In this document: positions 1-9,700 of the stretch, one piece after another
Numbering within the stretch: position 1 is the first letter of the stretch
How the letters are laid out: each line of letters begins with the position of its first letter
Source of the DNA: SIG480 sp045533555
GTDB lineage: Bacteria > Bacillota > Clostridia > Oscillospirales > JAAYXM01
DNA: 10,197 bases
Direction of reading: 5' to 3'
Assembly (NCBI GenBank): GCA_045533555.1
Contig: JAZSHZ010000216.1
Span: 1 to 10,197, forward strand
Notes under the pieces: generated by a model
Told to the model about the DNA's origin: nothing
Seen by the model: the letters and a program-made list of their open reading frames with translations, nothing else
Databases searched by the model: none
Position numbers and translations under genes: made by a program

Positions 1-1
1 C

Positions 2-64
2 TTATTCTCTCAGCTCTAATATTTCTCTTTCGTATTGTTTGATGTGTCGGTATTCTCTAGGCAT
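2..64 (-). pseudogene. Start of IS3-type orfA transposase, interrupted by TAA at codon 21
   Basis: From ATG at 64 the frame reads MPREYRHIKQYEREILELRE and then TAA at 4-2. This resembles, from memory, the N-terminus of IS150-like orfA proteins of Clostridia (pattern M-x-R-x-Y-R-x-I-x-x-Y-E-x-E-I-L-E-L-[RK]-[ES]-Q-G-K-T), the DNA-binding helix-turn-helix subunit. In that pattern the next residues are often Gln-Gly. Here the codon is TAA and the following base is G, so one C-to-T change (CAA to TAA) would explain the stop. The gene is probably inactive, unless the 20-codon frame has a different role. The remainder lies outside the window. Confidence 0.55.
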
Positions 65-70
65 AAAAAT

Positions 71-77
71 CCCTCCT
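71..77 (-). promoter_or_regulatory. Strong Shine-Dalgarno (AGGAGGG) of the orfA-like frame
   Basis: AGGAGGG at 77-71 is followed by ATTTTT and then ATG at 64-62, an ideal spacing. It decides the start of the transposase-like frame. It lies wholly in the 3' arm of the hairpin and pairs with CCCTCCT of the 5' arm. Confidence 0.75.
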
Positions 78-86
78 ATGGTTTTT

Positions 87-95
87 ATTATACCA
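87..95 (-). promoter_or_regulatory. Extended -10 promoter inside the hairpin loop
   Basis: Minus-strand bases 95-87 read TGGTATAAT, a perfect TGn-TATAAT extended -10. No good -35 stands at 16-18 bp (the best hexamer is TGAAAA), which is acceptable for an extended -10. Predicted start is near 80-81, at the first bases of the hairpin's 3' arm, giving a leader of about 16 nt before the ATG. Confidence 0.6.
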
Positions 96-116
96 TAGGA
101 GGGTGTGCTTTTTCAT

Positions 117-143
117 TGTCCGTTTTTTACGGTTCTGTGCACA
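117..143 (-). repeat. Candidate terminal inverted repeat (IRL) of the IS3-like element
   Basis: The 27-base stretch read on the minus strand starts TGTGCACAGAACCG and ends AAACGGACA. A TGT start and GGACA end at about 25 bp fit the IS150 group of the IS3 family as I remember it. It contains a small internal palindrome (CCGT, five bases, ACGG at 132-120). The partner repeat and the 3-4 bp target duplication cannot be seen here. Confidence 0.5.
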
Positions 144-164
144 TAATCGTAGCCTTGTTTATCT
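144..164. other. 21-bp gap between giant gene stop and IS-like end
   Basis: Only 21 bases separate the TAA of the giant gene from the first base of the candidate IS repeat. They hold a second in-frame stop (161-159) and no hairpin. The giant gene therefore has no terminator of its own before the element, and the hairpin at 71-103 is the first one its transcript meets. Confidence 0.7.
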
Positions 165-701
165 TTATTTGCTTATATACTCGAGAATTCGCTTTATAAG
201 AACTGCAACTTCTGCGCGAGTTGTATTTGCCGTCGGATCAACGAGACCGTTCTTGCCGTTGATGAGTCCTGCATTGACGAGCGCTGCGACTGCTTCCTTT
301 GCATAGTCGGCAACCTTGTCAAAGTCGGAGGCAGAAATTGCCGTTGTGACAAATTCCTTTTCCATCGCAACAAATGCTCTGTAAACAATTACCATCATAT
401 CCTGACGGGTGATGTTGTTTCTCGGAGCAAATTTATTTTCGCCAATTCCGTTGACGAGGCCTGTGTTGCGAGCTATCGCGAGTTCCTTTGCGAAGTAGTC
501 ACTCTCGAGGACATCCGCGAAGTTTTCTTCATTATCACTCGCAAGCTTGAATGCGCGGACAAGAAGTATTGCAAAGTCTGCTCTTGTGATGTTAGCCGCA
601 GGTGAGAATGTGTTCTCACTCGTTCCCTTGATGATTCCTTCATCTGCAAGAGCATTGATTGCGTCTGCCGCCCAGGAGTGATTTCCGAGGTCAATGAAGC
701 G
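165..701 (-). other. Three C-terminal SLH domains (cell-wall anchor)
   Basis: SLH1 spans about 3102-3151 (FIDLGNHSWAADAINALADE, then ITRADF), SLH2 about 3161-3210 (FADV..., then ITRQDM), and SLH3 about 3226-3273 (DFDKVADYAKEAVAALVNAG, then TTRAEV). The binding motif appears as TRAD, TRQD and TRAE. Three SLH copies at the C-terminus are the normal number for non-covalent attachment to pyruvylated secondary wall polymer in Gram-positive bacteria. The domain set is complete, so the 3' end of the gene is intact. Confidence 0.95.
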
Positions 702-3700
702 GACATTTTTATCCGTTTCGGGTGTTGTCGGTGTGCTCGGCTCACTCGGAGTTGTCGGGACTGTTGTCGGCTTATCCTCCGGTTTTGTTGCGGGGATAGT
801 CGGCGTTGTTGTCGTTCCCGGATTGGATGACGTTCCGCCACCGCCGCCTGAGGTCGTTGCACCGTAAACCGTTACTGTAAAGTACAAAGTCTTTGTTCGT
901 CCCTTTTCATCAACCGCAGTTATTCCGACAAGGTTTTCACCAATCTGCGATGATGTCGGCTTCCAGGAGAATGTATTTGTTTCCGAATTAAATGCGGCAC
1001 CTCTCGGGAGAGTTTTTGCATAATAAGTGAGATTTCCTCCGTCTTCCGCACCGACAGCGTTAACAGTAATCGAAAGCGAGCTTCCTGCGCTTGTCGTTAT
1101 GGAATCGGGAATTTTTTCAAAGACGGGAGAATCATCAAACTCATACGAAAGCGGAATTTCGAACTTCTTACCTTCAGCTATATCATATTTATAACCAAGA
1201 TCAATATTATATTGGTCGATATGTCCGCTTATCGGCGTAACGCCGCCGAGATTGAGTCTTGCGCTCATACCGTCTTCGGCAAGCTCGGCATCTTCAATGA
1301 AATACGTCGCATTTCCCTCGCCGCTATGCTCAACGATGATAATTCTGTCACGAAGCGCCGATTCATCCGTAACCGCTTCATCAAAAGCTACATCGATATA
1401 GTTATTTATCGCAAGATCTTTTGTGAAGTCGGAAACAGTTCCCGAAACAGAGGCTTCCTCCGTATTGATGTTTCCGATAACATCGCCGTCGTTAATATAG
1501 GTATAGATGTTATTATTATCGCCGTCAACAGACCAGACACCGACGAAGCCGCGGAAGTCAAACTCATAATCGCCATCCTTGACCTTATACGTTACGTTGT
1601 TGTTCTGCGCATAGATAACATAGTCAATTCTGCCATCGCAAAGCTCAATCTTAACAGCCGCAGCCTTATCCGTTCCCGAAGCTTCGGAAGGAATCATTTC
1701 TACCCTTGAAATATTCTTTATATAACGCTCACCGTTATACGGTTCAATGACCGTTGCAAACAGTGTGTTGAGGTTTGTTCCCTTGCGGCGAACAAGCATA
1801 TGCTCATAATACTTGATATTTTTGAGGTTTTTCTCTGTTCGCGGCGGATAGCCTTTCGCAAAGGTTATTTCATCGGGAGCGAAATCATTCACCATCGTCA
1901 GGCGAAGATTGATATCCATCTTTGCGGTATTTCTTGTGTGCTTATTGAAATCGATAATATCGAAATCAACGTAGAACGGTTCGTTCTCCGCAATATCGGG
2001 GTTATCTGCACGGCGAACGTCGAAGAGCCAGGTATATCCCAACGGATATTTCATCCTTGCATAGTTATTTGACGTATCCGTCCACGGGTCATCGCCAAAC
2101 GGAACATCAACACCTGCATATGAGCCTGTCGGCTGTGCGTAGTAATCGATATTATCGGAATAATCTCCTATCACTTCGCTTGCGGCGTGGAACGAATAGA
2201 GATGATCATCACCGCCGAGAATCTTGAAAAAATCGACTCCGTATGAAATATCGCTGTCATAATCTATCATAACAACGGTTCTGCGATATTCCTTTGTTTC
2301 TTCATAAGCCTCAGGGACTTCAACGTCCATAACCTTGACGCGCATATCCTTGGCATCAAAGTGAAGCGGATCTCCCGCTTTTGCAGGCTTGAATGAGGAT
2401 TTTTCATCAACAACGACCGTGTTATGCGCAAGCGTCGTGCTCGTCCACTGTCCGCGCGACGGAGTTGCACTCGTGCCCTCGGGATATCCGTTTTCGGGAG
2501 CAAGATTGAGTCCGTATGCTTCGACGCCGATGTTGAGCATATCATTGTGTGAATGCGAATTCTGACCGCCGAAATACATCCAGAAATCACGGGTAGTATC
2601 TCTTATCTGATCGTTACCTACCGTGTCGAACAACGTACCGCCGCGAAGCGCCGCAAGTCCGTATCCAGTGGTAATCGAGCTCTTATCATAATCATATTCG
2701 CCATATTCATCGATGATCGCATAAATCTCATCCTGAATACTGTTGGGATCAGGCGTGAAGATATCATAATGAAGTTTCGAAAGATCATTATTATAGAGCA
2801 TTTGCAGATGATAAATATGCTGAGCTATCTCGATCGACGCCTGCTTTGCCTCTTCATTATCCTTGGTATATTTGAATGCATTCTGGATGGTTTCTCCGTC
2901 ATCAGGGAATTCACCAAAGCTTCCCGCCATGCCCGAGTCACCTATTGACGGCATACCGCGACGAACAAGCGTCACCTGATTATAAACTCTTGCCATCTGA
3001 ATATACTTCGGATGATCCCAAAGCGAATATCCGTCGTTATTCTCATAATCTCCGAGCATATTCGCAAGCTCACATAAATCCTGAAGCCAAATTCTGTTAT
3101 ATGCAGGAGACTCGGTTCCCTGACCGTCACGCGAGACATCATCAATAAGCGTCTTTGCAATGTCCGCACCTGATGCCGAGGTATCAGTAACAATTCCTGT
3201 TTCAAATACCCAGTCAAGCATTTCTGTGGAATAGGGTTGTCTGTCAAGAACAACGGCTGCAGCGCCTATTGTTGACTGAACAAAGCCAAAGTTACCTCTT
3301 ACCTCTCGTGCCTTTGCTGCATCATACATTTCGAGGATATAGTTATTTTCTATATTGTCACGAATTGCATTTGCACTTGATTTATCTGCGAGTCCCGGAT
3401 ATTGCTCAGCCTTTGCCTGCAAGAATTTCTGAACCTCTTCATTCTCATACATCGGGAAAACAGCATCATATGCATACATATAGAATTTACCTAACTGCGA
3501 CTCCCATATGTTATTGAGAATTTTACCGTGGGTTGTATTTCCGAATTCCGCACCGACCGCAATTGCCTTGGAAGCGGAGAAATCGGGGTATACATCCGCA
3601 AGTCTGTCCATCATAACAGCGGCAAGCTTACCGTATTTTTCTTCACCTGTATACACATAAGCCTTAGAAAGATTTACTATACCGAGATAGTTTACAGCCG

Positions 3701-6700
3701 AGTTATGCGCTCCACTCTGATACCAAAGACCAAAATGGTTATAGAACGAAATATATGTGTGTGCTTCTCTGACAGAATCGGTTGCCATTCTTCCCGTTTC
3801 ATATCCGTAGCCGTCATCAACGCCCCAGACATCGGCGATGTTTTCGGGCTCCTTCGGAAGCTTGCCCCATCCGTGAGTTATGGTCTGCTTCGTTCTCGGA
3901 TCAAGACCCGTGTTTCTGAGCTCGGGATAAAGATCATTCTTAAGATATCCGTAACCGTATGTTCCGCCAAACATTTCAAGATGTCTTTCGAGTGCAAGAT
4001 CACGATTGAAGACACCCGTATCCGGATCAAGACCAAGTTTATAGAAGCTTGCAAAATCATTTGACGGGAAAAGTCGCTGGCAATCAGGACACTGAACCTT
4101 CCATGGTTTTGTAAGCGGGTTTGTTAACCACGGATAACTTCCGTTTGAAAGCTTCAAATCGCTTCCGCAGTAACGGCAATAATATCTATCGGGATCGCCC
4201 TTGATTCCGACATACCATGAACGCGGAATGCCTTCGCCGGGGATGAGATTCCATGCATCCTCCAAGGTAAGATTCAAATACTTATCGGCTGCTTTGATTG
4301 CCGCATTAACTTCACTTTTTGCCCATGAATATTTTTGAGCATTTTCTCTTGCAGCCTGAACTTTCGTCTCGGTATAGTACGTTCTCGAAACCTTACCTTC
4401 GCGAACCGAAACCTCGGCTTCGCCTGCAGCCTCGCTTCCGTCTGCGAGAACAACGGTTGCCGAAACGGACGCTGTTCCCGCCGCAAGTGCCGTGATTATT
4501 CCGTCATCCGAGACGGTTATGATCTCCGAATATTCATCCGGAACATTCCAGACGATTTTCGAACCTTCCATATCAAGTTCTTTTCCGCCCATCGTCAATG
4601 CTTTTGCCGAAAGCGTTGCTTTTCTTTCAGGGCGGAGCGTCAAGGAGGGTTCTCCGCTGATTACGACGCGGCCGTAATAATCCTCCTGAACCTCAACCGT
4701 GTCCTCAAAAAGAACATTTCCGTTTGCCGAATCCTTTGCGGTTATAACAGCGCTTCCAACGCTCTTTGCATTGAGCACGCTTCCTTCAAAAGAAATTATA
4801 TTCTCGGCCGAGCTTGACCAGACAACCGTCGGAACGATATCGACCGCACTTCCGTCTGCCTTTACAAAAGAAAGAACCATATCGACCGATTCTCCTGTGT
4901 AGAACGTGCTTCTCGGATTTTCAAGAACGCCACTCAAGCCTGCAACCGTCACGTAAATAACCTTTTCAAAGCTCTCGCTCTTATCTTTTCTTTCCGCCTT
5001 AATGGTTACCTCCGCAGTACCGTTTGCAAGAGCGGTAATATTACCCTTTTCATCAACGCTGACAACATAACTGTTGCTTCCGTCCTCAGCAACTGACGCA
5101 GAAACGCTATAGCTTATATCAAGAAGCTTATCATCCGCCTCTGCCCAGGCATAAGCAAAGCCTGCATCGGTTTCCATTCTTGCATACGGATTCACAACGT
5201 CTCCGACTGCAAGGCAGAATGCTTCATCCTCAGCGATTATACCCTTCATGCCGAAATCCTTCGATTCTGCGGTGAAATAAAGCGTTCTCATCATCTGAGT
5301 GTAATATTCGGAGAAGCCTTCATTCGGATATGTTACGGTTGTAATTATATGCTCTCCTGCCTCAAGATATATTGCAGAAAGTGACTTTGCGACAAGATCG
5401 CGGGTCAATGAATTCTTATAATAAGAATATTCACCGACGTATCTTCCGTCCATAAATATTCCGACGTGTTCAGCGCCTCTTGAACCGTATGCTCTTCCCG
5501 AAAGCGAGAAATCATAAAGGCCGCTGTAAGGAACCTTGACTTTAATATAAATCTTCTGATTCGGAGCATTGGTCTGCGCATTCAAGCCCGTTGAAGTTAT
5601 CTGGAATCTTGCCTGACTTGCAGAATTTGCAATATCCGGTTCCCAGCCGTCAACATCGATATCGACAAACTTTGCGCCGCTTGCCAGGGTTGCATAAAGG
5701 TCATATCCGAAGCTTCTGAGATCTTCTCCCTCACTTTCACCGACAGTGACGTCAAGACCCTCCGCGGATTCGACCGTCTGTCCGCCGACCTTGAGCACCG
5801 CACCAATCTTTGCGGAAGCGCCGGGAACTTCGCCGAACAAAACTCCGTTTTCATCAATACTTACCGCTCCGACGGCATCGGATTCAAGAATTTTCCATTC
5901 GACCGTTGCATCGGGATAGAAATCGGCAACGGGTCCTGAAATATCAATGCTTCTTCCGTCCTCATAATTGACCTTCAGCGAAAGCTGAATATCCCTGAGA
6001 TATCCGACAGTTTCCGCACCCGTTACTTCGACAGATGCAATACTGCTGTTATCGGTTACGCGGACTTCAACCTCGCATACCTTTGCGACATCACCCATAA
6101 CGCCGATAACCTCAACAATTCCTTTACCTGCACGAAGAGCAGTTACAACACCGTTCTCATCAACGGAAACGATATCGGGAGTATTTGACTTATACTGAAG
6201 AATAATATCTTCAACAGAAACTTCATCCCCGTTATTAAGATATGCTTTGGAAACGATCTGAGCGGTTTTGTTCTCATCGGAATATTCAATGCTGAGATCT
6301 TCCGCCTCAACGCGCTCAAAGCCTATCGCATAAACATCAAGAATTACTTCACTCTTGAATGTTTCACTGTTGATTTCCGTTGTTGCAACAATAGTGGTCT
6401 TACCTTTATTCAATCCCGTTACAACACCAGTTTCCGCATCGACGGTCGCAACGTTTTTATCAGTGCTATCAAACGTTACAACTGCATCGGGAATGAGATT
6501 CCCCTTGACATCGCGAACCTCAGCCGTAACCGTTGCACGGTCACCTATTCCGACGCTCTTTGCACCGCCGAGAACAATATATGTGGAGGTTTTTGTAAGC
6601 GTGAGCACTACTATATGAACCTGATATTTCCCGCTTGTTCCGAGCATACTCTCAGAGCCTGCAACAGGCTTGAAGAAGAGGAAATAATCGCCTTCACGAA

Positions 6701-9700
6701 GAACAATGCTCTTGTATACAGGCATATCCTCCGTCGGGCTGGTTTTAACAGTTCCGACATAGAACTCACTGTCCGGAGTAAGCATCTTTGATGCCGCGCC
6801 TATATTCGCAGCCGAGCTATTGTTCGTTCCTACCGCAGTAAGCTTATCCGCCGAAAGAGTTCCGCTCTCCGTTGTCGGGAAAATATACATTTCTAGCTTC
6901 ATGCCATACGGTGAATCAACGTACTGAAGTGACGGCGTATAAAGTCCTGTGTTCGGAACGTTAATCTTCATCACAAAGCCGTGATTTGTTTTTCCCGGAA
7001 GTCCCTGCTCATAAAGTTCCGCATCTGTATCGAGACCGATTTCATCAATTCCGAAATTGAAGTACGTTGCATCAATAAATCCGGAATAGCTACCGCGCGT
7101 TCCGACTACAGTCCAAGGTGCTGTCTGCGTAAGATCAAGACATTCGGGATACGAACCATACGGAGCATAGTTTACAAATGCTGAAAACGCTATTCTCTCT
7201 TTCGCATCTAAAAGCGTTTTATATGAGAATACATACTTAAGTGTCGGAATGGGTTTCGTGAAGTCGAGAGCTTCGATATCAAGAGTCGCCAAAACCGATT
7301 TACCTTCTATTCCGTCTTTAACACTTGCGGTAATCTTGGCTTTTCCTGCCGCAAGACCTTTGATTTTACCATTTTCTATTGTTATAATACCCTCGGGAAC
7401 AATTTGGTAATCAAGTTCAGCATCTTTGATTTCCTTACCGAAAGCATCCCTAACAACAGCATCCAAAGCATACTCTTCTCCGACTTCTATATAATCTGCA
7501 TCTACAGAAAGAGAGAGCGTCGGAAGTGCTTCATAAAGTTTAGCTCCCGTAAGATAGAGATACTGATCACCCTTATTGTTGACAGATGTGTTTTCCGTGT
7601 TAAAATCGAAAACAAGATAATAATCTCCGCGTTTTGTTGCAGTTACCGTTCCGAGTTCAACATATCCGGTTTCGCCGCTTCCCTTTGTATCAAAATATCC
7701 GACAGGAGTCAACTTGTTAATATCCTCGCGATTGAGAGACGGATAATCAGACGCATTTATGAAATAAACATCCGCTCCTGTGCCTATATCAGCTTTATTC
7801 GCATTCAGAGCGAGTTTGTAATTTCCTTTATTCGGAACCTTTAATGTAAAAATGAGAGCAGAAGACGGAAGCTCTTTTCCGTAATTTGCCGGCTTAACAT
7901 TAAGGTTAATCTGATTCGATGCAACATTGAACGTAGTGCAACTCATAGGAGCGAGCTTCCACTGAGGAAGCGATGCATCGATCGCACTGTATTCACGCAA
8001 AAATTCAACGTTGCGCAATACGCCACCAAAATATCCGTTGAACTTGTTTGCCTCATCAACAGTTGCCTCGGCAATCATTTCTTCAGAGAACGAGCTTGAC
8101 TTGAATACGTATTCGAGGTTTACACCGACATTACCCGGATCCTTCGCGACAACAACGATAGATGCCGTCTTGGTCAACTCAACGCCGTCAACAGTTGCAG
8201 TTGCTTTTATCTCGGTGTCACCCTCTGAAAGCGCAGTTACAACACCATTTTCAACCGAAATAATATTCTCATCATACGAATATGCAACGTTCGGAGTTAC
8301 TGTTTCCCCTGCCGCATTCTTTATTAAAGTAGAAACAGTCGCTGTATCTCCTACCTCAAGTTCGTCCGAAGATACGGTAAATTCCATTTCAGGACGAAGC
8401 GATGAGAAAATAAACTTTGAAAGATAAATCATCTCACGGTTGTTTGAAGCATTGAAATGTCCGCCATCAGTCAGCTTAAACGCCACAAAATAGTCGTCAT
8501 CCTTATCAATATTGACAACATCAGCAACGGTCTTGTTTTTGAAAGTATTTCCATTTCCGCTTTCCGAATATGTTTCAAAATGGCCAACAGGTGTCAGTCT
8601 GTTGAATTCTGCAGCACCGGCACTGTTTATCCCGTTACTCGGGAAAAGATATACGTCAATTCCCGAACCATACATATAATCAGCAACACTTACTTCAAAT
8701 TTAAAGGTTCCCTTTGGAATCTGAATTTTAAAGACCATCCATGCATTACCTGCCTGGATATTTGATTGCGTCGCCGCGAAGAGCAATCTGTTTGCAGTTA
8801 TATTTGAAGCAGCAGCTTTATACTGATTTTTAAGCAGCCACGGCTGCGTTGTCGAATTGAGCTGGTCAAATGATGTTATTATCCCCTGCAGTCCTCCGGA
8901 AGCACTTAATCCCATTGTCGTTCCGTTGAGAGTTTCATCTCTGAGAACACTCGTTCCGAAAAGATACTCAAGAACAATATCTTCATTTCCGTCAATCTTC
9001 GGCGCAACACTTACGGAGACTACGTCATTGATTTCAACACCATCAACGACAGCGGTTGCCTTTATCTGTGTATTTCCTGCACCAATTGCAGTAACATTAC
9101 CACCTTTATCCACTGATACGATTGCTTCATCGTATGTGTATGTAATATCTGGTGTTACGATTGCTCCCGCAATGTTCTTTACAACACTTGAAAGTGTTGC
9201 AGTATCGCCAACAGTGAGCTTGTTATCAGAAATATCAAGCGAAATTTCAGCACTTACCTCATTCAATGCGAAACTCTTAAGCTGAACAGTGTATTTCGCA
9301 GCTTCTGTAAGCGCAGCATTCAAGCCACTCAACTCACATACAAGCCAATAATCGCCCGCCTCAAGTGTGACTGTTTTTAGTGTCACAGGATTTGCATCAG
9401 TTGAGCCTGCATATGTATCTGCAGAACCAAGATGATATTTTTCTCCCGCCTCTTTGAGTGCATTAAGAACACTGGGAATATTGCCGTTTCCACCGGTAAC
9501 ACTTGCAATTTTCTTAGCTTCAAAGCCTTCCGTATCGGTATCGACAATATAGAAATCCAATATCGCACCCAAATTAACTTTGTTGAAACTTATAGCAGGT
9601 GAGAATGTTCCGCCCTCCGGGACGTTAATCTTAAGCACAAACGCCTGCTGTCCTGTGCCTTCACCCGGAAGAAGAGCTGCACTTCCAAGAGAGACATCCA

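Larger units (their letters stand above)
71..103 (-). terminator. Perfect 11-bp hairpin with following T-tract, also enclosing the transposase SD
   Basis: Arms 103-93 (CCCTCCTATGG) and 81-71 (CCATAGGAGGG) pair without mismatch around an 11-base loop. On the minus strand the stem is followed directly by ATTTTTATG, so it can act as an intrinsic terminator for transcripts leaving the giant gene. On the plus strand the following run is TGTGCTTTTTC, a poorer but possible terminator. The 3' arm contains AGGAGGG, the ribosome site of the orfA-like frame, so the folded form would also block translation. Confidence 0.75.
1..143 (-). mobile_element. Left end of an IS3-family-like insertion sequence (partial)
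   Basis: Reading the minus strand from 143, there is a candidate terminal repeat beginning TGTGCACAG and ending ACGGACA, then a hairpin holding a promoter and a Shine-Dalgarno, then the first codons of an orfA-like transposase gene. IS3-family (IS150 group) ends typically begin TG and often end their repeat with GGACA. The rest of the element, including orfB with the DDE core and the right end, lies outside the window, so the family rests on the repeat and 20 residues of orfA. It starts 21 bp after the giant gene's stop. Confidence 0.6.

Noticed and set aside
2..4. TAA read as a sense codon in an alternative genetic code
   Set aside because: The giant gene ends with TAA, with another TAA two codons on, exactly after a complete SLH domain, and the kinase frame also ends in TAA. 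A local nonsense change is simpler.
103..306. Plus-strand frame running from the hairpin into the SLH region
   Set aside because: It crosses the IS-like end and the SLH coding region, so it would have to span two unrelated elements, and its sequence matches nothing I recognise.
1212..1709. 165-residue plus-strand open frame opposite the lyase beta-sandwich
   Set aside because: It is antisense to a strongly conserved region, has no recognisable domain or ribosome site, and arises from the codon bias of the minus-strand gene.
3528..4064. 178-residue plus-strand open frame, the longest antisense frame
   Set aside because: It lies opposite the helical part of the lyase, its translation is rich in Ile/Arg/Ser without a domain pattern, and it has no supporting ribosome site or promoter.
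4335..4817. 160-residue plus-strand open frame with several cysteines
   Set aside because: The minus strand here encodes clear Ig-like domains; the cysteines come from reverse-complemented codons and form no motif.
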